From assembly GCA_014534425.1 (NCBI GenBank), contig JACVRN010000021.1, positions 1 through 61,127 on the forward strand: a stretch of DNA of 61,127 nucleotides, read 5' to 3'. Made by a program: the position numbers and the translations under genes. Under the pieces are notes generated by a model. That model had not been told where the DNA came from and searched no databases. It worked only from the letters and a program-made list of their open reading frames with translations. The stretch comes from Pyrinomonadaceae bacterium. GTDB lineage: Bacteria > Acidobacteriota > Blastocatellia > Pyrinomonadales > Pyrinomonadaceae. The stretch's first letter is position 1. Each line of letters starts with the position of its first letter. Shown here one piece after another: positions 49,554 through 58,255 of this stretch.

Positions 49554-50018
49554 GTGAGAAGAGTTCAGGTAATAGGGCTGGCGTGTTGGGCTGCGCTCTT
49601 TTTCGTGAGGGGGTGCGGCGGCAATGAGCCGAAGCTTGTCAGTAATCAAACGACAGTCGCCAATGCTAATTCGCAGACGGGCGCGCCCGCGTCTGCTCCG
49701 GGCAAGCCTTCGGGCGGCGAGGCCATTGATACTTCCGAATACGACGCGCGCATCAAGCAGTTTGAAGACCGTGCGAAGCAGAAGCCCAAGGACGCGGGCG
49801 TGCGTAAGCTGCTCGCGCACGCTTACCTGGAGCGCGGCAACGCGCTGACGCAGGCCAGGCAATACCAGGCGGCGCTCGGAGACTATCGCCGCACGTTGCG
49901 CTATGACCCTACGAATGAAGAGGCGCGCTACTGGTCTGACACCATCATAGGCATTCTCAAACAGATGAACCGCGAAGTGCCCGCAGAGGGCGCAGAGCCT
50001 ACACCTATAAAACAGTGA
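49554..50018 (+). CDS. Exported TPR-like protein
   Basis: 154 residues from GTG 49554, preceded by GGAG. The N-terminus has a hydrophobic stretch and a C-G-G after LFFVRG, hinting at a lipoprotein, although the R before GC does not fit a lipobox well. The mature part has two TPR-like helices (RKLLAHAYLERGNALTQARQYQAALGDYRRTLRYDP...). Follows the dikinase gene by 21 bases and overlaps the SDR gene by four bases. Function unknown. Confidence 0.75.
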   Translation: MRRVQVIGLACWAALFFVRGCGGNEPKLVSNQTTVANANSQTGAPASAPGKPSGGEAIDTSEYDARIKQFEDRAKQKPKDAGVRKLLAHAYLERGNALTQARQYQAALGDYRRTLRYDPTNEEARYWSDTIIGILKQMNREVPAEGAEPTPIKQ

Positions 50019-50809
50019 TGAGCGAAAAATATTTTGTTGACGGGTTGTTGAGGGGGCGCGTTGCTTTGGTGACGGGCGGGGGGACTGGCATCACTGGCGG
50101 CGTGGCTCGCGCTCTGGCCGAATCGGGCGCGCGTGTTTGTCTGGTCAGCCGACGCATGGAGCATCTAGAGCCTGCGGCTGAGAGGATTCGGGCCGGAGGC
50201 GGCGAGGCTCTGGCCGTGGCCGCAGACGTGCGGAACATGGAGGAGGTGGAGCGCGCGGTCGCGGCTTGTGTCGAGAAGTTCGGGAAGCTGGACATAGTCG
50301 TCAACGGCGCGGCGGGAAATTTTCTTTGCCCTGCGGAAGAGCTATCGCCCAACGGCTTCGGCACAGTCGTAGATATAGACCTCAAGGGCACCTTCAACGT
50401 CTCGCGCGCGGCCTTCGCGGAGCTAAAAAAGAATCGCGGGCAGATTCTGAACATCAGCGCGACGCTTCATTACGGAGGCACGCCCTTGCAGCTTCACGTC
50501 TCGGCTGCGAAGGCTGGCGTAGACGCGCTGACGCGCAATCTGGCGGTCGAGTGGGGGCGCTACGGGATACGCGTGAACGGGATTGCGCCCGGGCCTATTG
50601 AAGATACGGAAGGCATGAAGCGCCTCGTCCCGCCGGACGTGAAGGATAGGCTCAAAAAACATATTCCCTTGAGACGCTTCGGCCTCATACGAGACATAGA
50701 GCAGGCAGCAGTCTTTCTCTGCTCGGACGCAGCCAGCTTCATCAACGGCGCGATGCTGGTGGTTGACGGCGGCCACTGGCTCGCAACAAGCCGCTTCACT
50801 AACGCATGA
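50015..50809 (+). CDS. Short-chain dehydrogenase, 2,4-dienoyl-CoA reductase-like
   Basis: 264 residues. Rossmann motif VTGGGTGITGGVA, NGAAGNFLCP, and LAVEWGRYGIRVNGIAPGPI match peroxisomal-type 2,4-dienoyl-CoA reductase, including the absence of the standard YxxxK tyrosine at HVSAAKAG (V four residues before K). It removes double bonds during unsaturated fatty acid oxidation with NADPH. Other beta-oxidation genes are not nearby. Overlaps the TPR gene by four bases. Confidence 0.85.
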   Translation: MMSEKYFVDGLLRGRVALVTGGGTGITGGVARALAESGARVCLVSRRMEHLEPAAERIRAGGGEALAVAADVRNMEEVERAVAACVEKFGKLDIVVNGAAGNFLCPAEELSPNGFGTVVDIDLKGTFNVSRAAFAELKKNRGQILNISATLHYGGTPLQLHVSAAKAGVDALTRNLAVEWGRYGIRVNGIAPGPIEDTEGMKRLVPPDVKDRLKKHIPLRRFGLIRDIEQAAVFLCSDAASFINGAMLVVDGGHWLATSRFTNA

Positions 50810-50896
50810 GCCGGAACGACCGTGGCCTGCTTCCTCACAGACCGAATCTGATAGACTTCAAAGCTGAAGATTTAGGCGTTACGGAATCTTCCACCT

Positions 50897-52414
50897 ATGC
50901 TTGAGCTTAAACCTGCGACATTTGAAGATTTCGTCATAGATGCGTCGCGCGGCAACGTGGTGCCTGTGGTGCGAACTGTGCTGGCGGATTTACAGACGCC
51001 GGTCGGTGCTTTCCTGCGCGTGGCGAACGATGCGCCGTACGCGTTCCTGCTCGAATCCGTTGAAGGCGGCGAGCGCGTCGCTCGCTACTCTTTCCTGGGC
51101 GCTAACCCTGAGATGGTCGTGCGCGGTCGCGGGGAGAAAACCTTCATAGAAGTCGGCGGCGAAGAGATGACCGAGCGGGACGAGCGCGCCGTGGATTTCC
51201 TGCGCGAGCATTTCAGGGCCAGAAAGCTCGCGCGCTCGCACAGCAATCTAGCGCCACTCGCAGGAGGCGCAGTCGGCTTCTTCTCTTACGACGCGGCGCG
51301 CTGGTTCGAGCCTGTGCTTGAGAAGGGCTACGACGGAGCGCCTCCTCAGTCGGATGATGCCGTCTGGATGTTCTACCGCACGCTCCTGGCCTTCGACCGC
51401 GTGCGCCAGCAGATGTTGATTACCTCCGTCGTCTTCACGGAAGAGGCCGGAGGAAGCCGCATGCGCCTGCGCGAGCTTTACGACGCAGCCGTGGACGAGA
51501 CCGAGCGCATTGAAAAGCTCTTACTCGAAAATCCAGCGCGGCAACCGGACGAGAACCCTACGGACGATGAAAGCGCGTCCTCGCAGTTTCAATCCAACTG
51601 GCCGCGCGAGAAGTTCGAGCGGGCCGTGCGCGACATCAAAGAGCAGATTGCTGCGGGCGAGTGTTATCAGGTCGTGCTGTCGCAGAAATTCAGAAAGCGC
51701 GTCGTCGCAGACCCCGTTGCCATCTATCGCGCGCTCAGGGCCACGAACCCATCGCCCTACATGTACCTGCTGCGCCTGAAGGGCGAAGCCATCATAGGCG
51801 CTTCGCCCGAAATGCTTGTCAGGTGCAGAGGGCAGCGCCTTGATTATAGACCGATTGCGGGCACGCGTCGTCGCGGCGCGACCGAAACCGAAGACTGGCT
51901 CCTGGGCGAAGAGATGCGTACGGATGAAAAGGAAGTGGCCGAACACGTGATGCTCGTTGACCTGGGGCGCAATGATTTGGGGCGCGTGGCCGATTACGGC
52001 TCTGTTGAAGTCGGAGAGTTGATGACGATTGAGCGCTACTCGCACGTTCAGCACCTTGTCACATCCCTGCGCGCAAGGCTTCGTGACGGGCTTGACCGCT
52101 TCGACGCGTTTGCTTCCTGCTTTCCTGCCGGAACCGTGACGGGAGCGCCGAAGGTGCGCGCGATGGAGATGATTCGCGGGCTTGAGCCTGAAGCGCGCGG
52201 CGTTTACGCAGGCTCCGTGGGCTATATTGATTACGCAGGAAATCTGGACTCGTGTATATCAATTCGCACTATTGTCATCAAAGAAGGTGAAGCCACAGTG
52301 CAGGCAGGCGCAGGCATCGTCGCGGACTCGCAACCTGAGCGCGAGTATGAAGAGACCGTCAGCAAGGCGCGTGCGCTGGTGCGCGCCGTAGAGATGGCAG
52401 AGAAGGGATTATGA
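50897..52414 (+). CDS. trpE: Anthranilate synthase component I
   Basis: 505 residues. The chorismate-binding core has GASPEMLVR, RPIAGTRRRG, VMLVDLGRNDLGRV, YSHVQHLVT and FPAGTVTGAPK. The N-terminal LLES region (FLLESVEGGERVARYS) is the tryptophan feedback site. It makes anthranilate from chorismate with glutamine-derived ammonia from TrpG. No attenuator or T-box is apparent in the 87-base upstream gap. Its stop overlaps the start of a cyclophilin gene by four bases. Confidence 0.95.
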   Translation: MLELKPATFEDFVIDASRGNVVPVVRTVLADLQTPVGAFLRVANDAPYAFLLESVEGGERVARYSFLGANPEMVVRGRGEKTFIEVGGEEMTERDERAVDFLREHFRARKLARSHSNLAPLAGGAVGFFSYDAARWFEPVLEKGYDGAPPQSDDAVWMFYRTLLAFDRVRQQMLITSVVFTEEAGGSRMRLRELYDAAVDETERIEKLLLENPARQPDENPTDDESASSQFQSNWPREKFERAVRDIKEQIAAGECYQVVLSQKFRKRVVADPVAIYRALRATNPSPYMYLLRLKGEAIIGASPEMLVRCRGQRLDYRPIAGTRRRGATETEDWLLGEEMRTDEKEVAEHVMLVDLGRNDLGRVADYGSVEVGELMTIERYSHVQHLVTSLRARLRDGLDRFDAFASCFPAGTVTGAPKVRAMEMIRGLEPEARGVYAGSVGYIDYAGNLDSCISIRTIVIKEGEATVQAGAGIVADSQPEREYEETVSKARALVRAVEMAEKGL

Positions 52415-53085
52415 ATCGCATTGTAACGGTTTTGCTCTTTGCTCTTCTGTTGTTCGCCTCGTTCTCTATGGCGCGCGCGCAAGCCGCTTCGCCGTCTCCA
52501 CAGGCTCCCAGAAAGAGCAACGAGCGGGCCGCCGCGCCTGCGACTTCTGCCCAGAAGAAGGCAGAGCCTTTCGACGGCGCTACGGTTGCGAAGATGGCCG
52601 AGCAGTGCGTGACGCTTGAGACAGAGAGCGGTGCGATTGTGATTGAGATGCTGGCCGAGGCCGCGCCTGAGACGGCCAGGAACTTTCTCAACCTGGTCTC
52701 TACGGGAGCGCTCGACACGACTACTTTCAGCCGCGTGGTGAAGGGCTTCGTGGTGCAGGGCGGCAACCTCTCGACGAGCGAGCGCTGGGGCGCGGAATTG
52801 TCGGAGCGTGCGCGGCGCACCATCCCCGACGAGCCTAACTACATCAAGCACGTACGCGGTATAGTCTCTATGGCTAGACCCGACACGCCTAACGGTGCCA
52901 GCACTCACTTCTTTATACTGGTCAGCGAAGAAGCGTCAATGCTGGACGGAAAATTCGCTGCCTTCGGTCGCGTACTCAAGGGCATGGAGGTCGTAGACGC
53001 CATCAACAACATGCAGACCGAAGGCGAAAAGCCCACGAAGCCCGTGCGTATCAACCGCGCCACGGTCGCGCCGTGTGTGAAATGA
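52411..53085 (+). CDS. Exported cyclophilin-type peptidyl-prolyl isomerase
   Basis: 224 residues with a signal peptide (IVTVLLFALLLFASFSMARAQ) and an Ala/Lys-rich linker, then a cyclophilin domain: APETARNFLNLVSTGALDTTTFSRVVKGFVVQGG, with SMARPDTPNGASTHFFIL and FAAFGRV (conserved F-x-F-G). It would assist folding of periplasmic proteins. It is translationally coupled to trpE, an unexpected neighbour for a folding catalyst. Confidence 0.9.
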   Translation: MNRIVTVLLFALLLFASFSMARAQAASPSPQAPRKSNERAAAPATSAQKKAEPFDGATVAKMAEQCVTLETESGAIVIEMLAEAAPETARNFLNLVSTGALDTTTFSRVVKGFVVQGGNLSTSERWGAELSERARRTIPDEPNYIKHVRGIVSMARPDTPNGASTHFFILVSEEASMLDGKFAAFGRVLKGMEVVDAINNMQTEGEKPTKPVRINRATVAPCVK

Positions 53086-53121
53086 ATAGAAAGAAATTAA
53101 TCTGCTTTGGGATTAAAGATT

Positions 53122-53928
53122 ATGTTAAGAACAAGATTTATCATCCTACTCTCTCTTTTCATCGCGCTGGCGGGTTGCGCCGACCGTAGCAATGTTAAGC
53201 CCAGCCCGGAAAATGCGCGGCGCGCTTTGACCCTTCGCGGCATAGAGTACAGCAATGAATCTTTTCTGGCTTATGCTGCCGCCGGTGATGTCTGGGCTGT
53301 GAACGCTTTCCTGGCCGCAGGGATGAATCCGAACGTCAGGAATGACAAAGAGGAAACGGCCCTGATTGTGGCGGCGACCAAGGGAGACTTGAATGTCGTC
53401 AAGGCGCTGCTAGACGGCGGCGCGGACATCAACGCCAGAGACAAAGACAATCGCACGGCTCTCATGCGCGCGATAATGAGCGAGCGAGCGCAGGTGGCGA
53501 CTCTCCTGCTGGACAGAAATCCAGACCTCAATCTTCAGGAGAAGTCCGGTCAGTCGGCGCTCATGATAGCCGCGTGGCGCATGCCTGAGCTTGTGCCCGC
53601 GCTCCTGAAGAAAGGCGCGAACGTCAACCTTCAGGATGCCGAAGGCGAGACTGCGCTCGTGCGCGCCTCGCTCGCGGCGGACGCAGACGTTGTGCGCCAG
53701 CTTCTTGAGCACGGCGCAGACCCCAACATCAAGAACAAACTCGACGGCACGCCGCTCATGTTCGCCGCCGCCAACGGCCACCTGAACGTGGTGCGCGAGC
53801 TATTAAAGGGAGGCGCGGACGTGAACCTTAAAGATTATAAAGGACGCACCGCACGCGCCTGGGCCTTGAAGGGAAACTACACCCCTGTCGTGAACCTGCT
53901 GCGCGAAGCCGAAGAAGGAAAGGTGTAA
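53122..53928 (+). CDS. Ankyrin-repeat lipoprotein
   Basis: 268 residues from ATG 53122. Lipobox LAGC (ALAGCADRSN) marks it as a lipoprotein. Six or so ankyrin repeats follow (e.g. ETALIVAATKGDLNVVKALLDGGADIN; RTALMRAIMSERAQVATLLLD; TPLMFAAANGHLNVVRELLKGGADV). Such lipoproteins usually act in periplasmic protein-protein contacts. An in-frame TTG at 53107 is less likely than ATG. It sits between the cyclophilin and trpG. Confidence 0.88.
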   Translation: MLRTRFIILLSLFIALAGCADRSNVKPSPENARRALTLRGIEYSNESFLAYAAAGDVWAVNAFLAAGMNPNVRNDKEETALIVAATKGDLNVVKALLDGGADINARDKDNRTALMRAIMSERAQVATLLLDRNPDLNLQEKSGQSALMIAAWRMPELVPALLKKGANVNLQDAEGETALVRASLAADADVVRQLLEHGADPNIKNKLDGTPLMFAAANGHLNVVRELLKGGADVNLKDYKGRTARAWALKGNYTPVVNLLREAEEGKV

Positions 53929-53940
53929 AAGCATTTCTTT

Positions 53941-53971
53941 GCTGACTGCTGACTGCTGATAGCTGATAGCT
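53941..53971. repeat. GCTGACT/GCTGATA heptamers before trpG
   Basis: Two GCTGACT and two GCTGATA heptamers followed by GCTTTCT, one base more, then the trpG ATG at 53977. No opposing arm is seen here, so it is a plain tandem array. It takes the place of a Shine-Dalgarno sequence. Confidence 0.8.
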
Positions 53972-53976
53972 TTCTC

Positions 53977-54543
53977 ATGATTTTAGTCATAGACAACTAC
54001 GACTCATTTACCTACAACCTGGTGCAATACCTGGGTGAGCTTGGCGAGCAGGTGGACGTGCGCCGCAACGACGAGGTGACGGTCGCGGAGATTGAGGCTG
54101 ATTGTTGCCCGGATAAGATAGTCATTTCGCCAGGCCCCGGCACGCCCGACGGCGCAGGCGTCTCACTTGAGATGATTGACCACTTCGCGGGCCGCCTTCC
54201 AATCCTCGGTGTCTGTCTGGGGCATCAGTCAATCGCGCAGGTCTTCGGCGGGCGGGTCGTGCGCGCTCCCGAACTGATTCACGGCAAGGCTTCCGAGATT
54301 TGCCACGACGGCAAGACCATCTTCGAAGATTTGGAGTATCGCTTTCAGGCCGGGCGCTATCATTCGCTCATGGTAGAGCGCGAGAGCCTGCCGGATTGTC
54401 TGGAGGTCTCCGCCACCACTCCCGAAGGCATCATCATGGGACTGCGCCACCGCAAAATGAAGATAGAGGGCGTGCAGTTTCACCCGGAATCAATCCTCAC
54501 GACCGAGGGCAAAAAGCTCCTGGCTAATTTTTTGAAGCTGTGA
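53977..54543 (+). CDS. trpG: Anthranilate synthase glutamine amidotransferase
   Basis: 188 residues, class I amidotransferase. Start [21 protein letters not shown], catalytic cysteine in [11 protein letters not shown], and [10 protein letters not shown] near the end containing the catalytic His-Glu. It delivers ammonia to TrpE, and in many bacteria also to PabB. Its stop overlaps the GTG start of trpD. Confidence 0.94.
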   Translation: MILVIDNYDSFTYNLVQYLGELGEQVDVRRNDEVTVAEIEADCCPDKIVISPGPGTPDGAGVSLEMIDHFAGRLPILGVCLGHQSIAQVFGGRVVRAPELIHGKASEICHDGKTIFEDLEYRFQAGRYHSLMVERESLPDCLEVSATTPEGIIMGLRHRKMKIEGVQFHPESILTTEGKKLLANFLKL

Positions 54544-55652
54544 AAAGCAGTAGGCCATCATGGTTGTTGCCGACTCCGGTGAGGAAAGATGAGCCGCAGG
54601 CTGGCACTGGATTGCGCTCGCTCTTGCTGCGGTTGATGCGCGGCGAGAATCTCACGCGCGCGGAGGCTTCGTCGCTTCTGGATGCTTTGCTCGACGGAGA
54701 GGCCACGGATTCGCAGATTGCTGCGGCGCTCGTGGCGCTTGCCGTCAAGGGCGAGACGGTCGAGGAACTGGCCGGGATGGCGGAGGCCATGCGCGCACGC
54801 TCGGCCCGCATCAACTGTCGCCATGACCATTTCATAGACACTGCCGGAACCGGCTCAAGCCACGCCAAGACCTTTAACGTTTCGACCGCCGCAGCCTTCG
54901 TCATAGCGGGCGCGGGCCTCCCCGTAGCCAAGCACGGCAGCCGAGCCGCGACTTCTCGCTCCGGCAGCGCGGATGTCCTGGCGACGCTCGGCGTCAACGT
55001 CACAGCCGAACGCGCAATCTCGGAAACGTGCCTCAACGAAATTGGCATCTGCTTTATGTTCGCGCCCCTTTATCACGCGGCGACGGCGCGCGTGGCCGGT
55101 GTTCGCAGAGAGCTTGGCGTTCACACGACCTTCAACCTTCTGGGGCCGCTCACTAATCCTGCGGGCGCGCCGCGACAGATAATCGGCGTTTGGCACAAGG
55201 CTCTGGTTGAGCCGCTTGCGCGCACGCTTTCACTGCTCGGCACAAAGCGCGCGTGGGTCGTGCATGGCAGCGACGGCCTTGACGAGCTTACTCTTTCGGG
55301 CAAGAGCTTCGTTGCGGAGGCAAAGGGAGACGGCGAAGTTAAGAGCTTTGAGGTCGCGCCCGGCGACTTTGGTTTACGCGATGGGTCGCTTGAGCATTTG
55401 CGCGGCGGCGATGCCACGATGAATGCGCGCATAATACGCGAGGTGCTCGCAGGCGAGCGCCGCGACGAAGCACGCTCGCTCGTAGTCATGAACGCGGCGG
55501 CGGCAATCTTCGTCGGCGGCGCGGCTGAAGATTTACCCCGCGCCACCCGCCTCGCTGAGCAGAGCATAGACACAGGCTCCGCTCAAGACAAGCTGAACAG
55601 GTTGGTCGAAACGACGAATCATGGATTTTCTGACGGAGATAATGGCGCGTAA
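54540..55652 (+). CDS. trpD: Anthranilate phosphoribosyltransferase
   Basis: 370 residues, GTG start at 54540 overlapping trpG by four bases. A 30-residue leader precedes the usual [19 protein letters not shown] helix. Signatures: [14 protein letters not shown] (where GTGGDG is common), [17 protein letters not shown], and [11 protein letters not shown]. It transfers phosphoribose to anthranilate. The stop overlaps trpC by 32 bases. Confidence 0.93.
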   Translation: MKSSRPSWLLPTPVRKDEPQAGTGLRSLLLRLMRGENLTRAEASSLLDALLDGEATDSQIAAALVALAVKGETVEELAGMAEAMRARSARINCRHDHFIDTAGTGSSHAKTFNVSTAAAFVIAGAGLPVAKHGSRAATSRSGSADVLATLGVNVTAERAISETCLNEIGICFMFAPLYHAATARVAGVRRELGVHTTFNLLGPLTNPAGAPRQIIGVWHKALVEPLARTLSLLGTKRAWVVHGSDGLDELTLSGKSFVAEAKGDGEVKSFEVAPGDFGLRDGSLEHLRGGDATMNARIIREVLAGERRDEARSLVVMNAAAAIFVGGAAEDLPRATRLAEQSIDTGSAQDKLNRLVETTNHGFSDGDNGA

Positions 55653-56418
55653 GCGTGAGCGAGTCGCGCAAGCCAAAGAGCTTTGCGCGGTTGAAGCCTT
55701 GCGTGCTTCTGCTCTTAAGGCGAGAGCGACCGCGCGGCCTCATGCTTTGCTCAACGCTTTGCAGGACGGCTCGCGCCTCAATGTCATAGCCGAGGTCAAG
55801 CGCGCGTCGCCCTCCAAAGGGATAATCAACGCGTTGATAAATCCCGAATGGCTCGCGCGCCGGTACGAGGATGGCGGAGCGTGCGCCGTTTCCGTCCTCA
55901 CGGAAGAAGACCGCTTTCGCGGCTCGCTCGAAGACCTGCGCCGAGTTCGCGCAGCCGTCCGGTTGCCCCTGCTCAGAAAGGATTTTATCTTCGACGAGTA
56001 CCAGCTCTACGAGGCGGCCTGCGCCGGAGCCGACGCGCTGCTACTGATTGTCGCCGCACTGGACGACACGACTCTTTCGCGTCTCAGACAAATCACGGAA
56101 GACGAGCTAGGCATGGACGCGCTCGTAGAAGTCCACACCAGAGAGGAACTCCGTCGAGCAGCAGCATGCGGCTCACGCCTCGTAGGCGTCAACAATCGCA
56201 ACCTGCACTCCTTCGAAGTCTCGCTCGATACATCGGTCGAACTGGCGAGCCTTGCGCCCGCAGGCGCGACGATGATTAGCGAAAGCGGCCTGGGTACGAC
56301 GGACGACTTGCTGCGCCTGCGCGCCCTCGGCTATAAGGGCTTCCTCATAGGCGAAACATTGATGCGCGCCGAAGAGCCGGAAAAATCTCTGCGCGAATTG
56401 ATTTATGGTTCTAGTTAA
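55621..56418 (+). CDS. trpC: Indole-3-glycerol phosphate synthase
   Basis: 265 residues of the ring-closure enzyme. Motifs: IAEVKRASPSKG, SVLTEEDRFRGSLEDL, LRKDFIFDEYQLYEA, and VGVNNRNLHSFEV near the phosphate site. Overlaps trpD by 32 bases and trpF by 14. Confidence 0.95.
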   Translation: MDFLTEIMARKRERVAQAKELCAVEALRASALKARATARPHALLNALQDGSRLNVIAEVKRASPSKGIINALINPEWLARRYEDGGACAVSVLTEEDRFRGSLEDLRRVRAAVRLPLLRKDFIFDEYQLYEAACAGADALLLIVAALDDTTLSRLRQITEDELGMDALVEVHTREELRRAAACGSRLVGVNNRNLHSFEVSLDTSVELASLAPAGATMISESGLGTTDDLLRLRALGYKGFLIGETLMRAEEPEKSLRELIYGSS

Positions 56419-57028
56419 AATCTGCGGAATTACAAATCTGAATGATGCCCGCGTGGCGGTTGAGGCGGGGGCCTATGCGCTCGGCTTCAACTTTTATCGG
56501 CGCAGCCCTCGCTACATACACCCGCAGGATGCGCGCAATATAGTTGAGCAGTTGCCTTCGAACGTCCTGGCGGTCGGAGTATTTGTTAATGAGGCCGAGC
56601 CGGAAATGGTCGCGCGCATGGCTGAGGAAGCGAACCTTAGCACGGTGCAGCTTCACGGAGACGAGTCGCCGGAATATTGTCGCGCGCTCAAGAGTCTCTA
56701 CGTGATTAAGGCGCTGCGTGTGAGTGACGTGTTTGTGCCGGAGCGTGTGCTTGAGTATGAAACGGAAGCTATCCTGCTGGACGCTTTTGATAGCAGGGAG
56801 CGCGGCGGGACGGGTCGCACCTTCGATTGGGAGATTGCCAGGCGCGTCCGTGCGCTTGTCCCCAAGCTTTACCTGGCGGGCGGACTGTCCGTGGAGAACG
56901 TCGCTGAGGCTATAGAGAAGGTTCGGCCCTATGCCGTCGATGCGTGCAGCCGTCTTGAGAGCGCGCCCGGAGTGAAAGACGCGGGGCGTGTGCGTAACTT
57001 TATTTCCGCCGCGCATGTTAAACCTTGA
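56405..57028 (+). CDS. trpF: Phosphoribosylanthranilate isomerase
   Basis: 207 residues, TIM barrel: VKICGITNLNDARVAVEAGAYALGFNF with the catalytic cysteine, LLDAF with the aspartate, GGTGRTFDW and YLAGGLSVENVAEAI. It isomerises PRA to CdRP between TrpD and TrpC. Codon and motif use is standard compared with the second copy at 42333-42995. Its stop shares bases with a candidate promoter for the next gene. Confidence 0.95.
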   Translation: MVLVKICGITNLNDARVAVEAGAYALGFNFYRRSPRYIHPQDARNIVEQLPSNVLAVGVFVNEAEPEMVARMAEEANLSTVQLHGDESPEYCRALKSLYVIKALRVSDVFVPERVLEYETEAILLDAFDSRERGGTGRTFDWEIARRVRALVPKLYLAGGLSVENVAEAIEKVRPYAVDACSRLESAPGVKDAGRVRNFISAAHVKP

Positions 57029-57055
57029 CGGCATACAGGCCCAATCGGTTATGCT
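57025..57055 (+). promoter_or_regulatory. Candidate promoter of the diguanylate cyclase gene
   Basis: TTGACG (57025-57030, overlapping the trpF stop) and TATGCT (57050-57055), 19-base spacer. It would let the cyclase be expressed separately from trp. Confidence 0.4.
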
Positions 57056-57169
57056 GGGCTTCGCGTGATCAGGAAAATTTTCATAAGTAGCAAGCAGGTT
57101 CGCTTTTGCCCCTTTCATCTCACTTCTCCTTGCTGTCAGTTTAACTTTCCCTCGGCAGGACAAATTTGA

Positions 57170-58105
57170 ATGAGTTCCCCAACACCGGCACAAGAGGCGT
57201 GCGCCTCCGGCTCGCGCGAGCAGGGGCGCGTCCTCATAGTCACAGACAACCCACCCTCAATTACATTCACACAGGCGCTCGAAGACGCGGGGCTGACGGT
57301 CGTAGGCACGAGCAAGTCTGTCGCCGCGCTCATTGCTCTCAGGAGAGCGCGCCCGCACATTATCATCGCTGATGAAGGCTTGCAGGGATTGACCACGAAA
57401 GAGCTTGCCAACCAGTTGAGACGCGCCGAAGAGAGCGCAGTCCCTTTCATGCTTGTAGGTACGCGCGAAGCTACGCTTGAGCGCCGCAGCGCTGCGCTCT
57501 GTGCAGGCGCTTTCGATTACTTTCAGCTTCCGCGAGAGCTTTCGCTATTAGTAGCGCGCTCGTCGCAACTGGTCTCCATACGTCAGACAGTTGACAGGCT
57601 GAGGGCAGAGGCCGACCGCGATTACCTGACGGGCCTTCTCAATCGCAGGCGCTTTCGCACAGCGCTGGGCCAGGAGGTCGAGCGCTGGCGGCGTTATCGC
57701 ACGCCCTGCGGCCTGGTCATAGTCGACGTAGACCACCTCAAGCACATCAACGACACGCACGGTCATTCGGCTGGCGACGTGGTCATACGGCACGTTGCGA
57801 GCGCGCTCGCGCAGATGTCTCGTGATAACGACACGGCTGCGCGTCTGGGCGGCGAAGAGTTCGCGCTCCTCCTGGCGGGCGCGAATGCGGAAAAGGCCAT
57901 CTCCGCCGCAGAGCGGCTGCGCCAGCTTGTCGCGGCGGAAGCCTTAGAAGGCATTGGCCGCATCACCATCAGCCTCGGCGTAGCCACATGCCCGGCCCAC
58001 GCGCTCAACGAACGAGAGCTTTACGCAGCATCGGACGCCGCGCTCTACAAGGCCAAGCGAGAGGGCCGCGACCGCGTCTCCATCGCTCCGGCAATCAGTT
58101 TCTAA
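57170..58105 (+). CDS. Pseudo-receiver diguanylate cyclase
   Basis: 311 residues. Receiver-like domain (about 20-135): Asp68 is present (HIIIADEG), but the acidic pair reads VTDN and the switch lysine is Leu120 (FQLP), so phosphorylation is doubtful. The GGDEF domain from about 150 has DYLTGLLNRRRF, VDVDHLKHINDTHGH, the GGEEF active site at 227-231 and an RDND inhibitory site at 218-221. It should make cyclic di-GMP with product inhibition. Placed between trpF and trpB, it is outside the usual pathway logic. Confidence 0.9.
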   Translation: MSSPTPAQEACASGSREQGRVLIVTDNPPSITFTQALEDAGLTVVGTSKSVAALIALRRARPHIIIADEGLQGLTTKELANQLRRAEESAVPFMLVGTREATLERRSAALCAGAFDYFQLPRELSLLVARSSQLVSIRQTVDRLRAEADRDYLTGLLNRRRFRTALGQEVERWRRYRTPCGLVIVDVDHLKHINDTHGHSAGDVVIRHVASALAQMSRDNDTAARLGGEEFALLLAGANAEKAISAAERLRQLVAAEALEGIGRITISLGVATCPAHALNERELYAASDAALYKAKREGRDRVSIAPAISF

Positions 58106-58120
58106 GTGCGAGAGAAAGAA

Positions 58121-58240
58121 ATTAACAGGATGGACAGGATAAAAGAGATTGATTCATTTGTTCATTTGTTCATTGAATCAATGAACCGATGATTTAATGA
58201 TTAAATTTCCTGCTTATCCTGTCCATCCTGTTTGAATCTC
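58121..58240. repeat. Nested ACAGGAT / ATTGATTC hairpin before trpB
   Basis: Outer arms 58121-58144 (AACAGGATGGACAGGAT) and 58213-58240 enclose an octamer hairpin (58148-58212, ATTGATTC, TTCATTTG and GAATCAAT units) in the same arrangement as 36800-36892. It lies between cyclase stop and trpB start; the right arm ends a few bases from the -10 site. Confidence 0.85.
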
Positions 58241-58243
58241 CCT

Positions 58244-58249
58244 TATAAT
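58244..58249 (+). promoter_or_regulatory. trpB: TATAAT six bases before the trpB ATG
   Basis: TATAAT at 58244-58249 is a perfect -10, and the ATG at 58256 would coincide with the transcript start, giving a leaderless trpB mRNA. There is no convincing -35. No Shine-Dalgarno is seen. Confidence 0.5.
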
Positions 58250-58255
58250 CTTCGC

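Noticed and set aside
48753-49862. 369-codon open frame on the minus strand
   Set aside because: It is antisense to the dikinase-like and TPR genes, without recognisable domains or a plausible start.
50810-50896. T-box, TRAP or leader-peptide control before trpE
   Set aside because: The gap has no run of tryptophan codons, no T-box-like core and no strong terminator hairpin.
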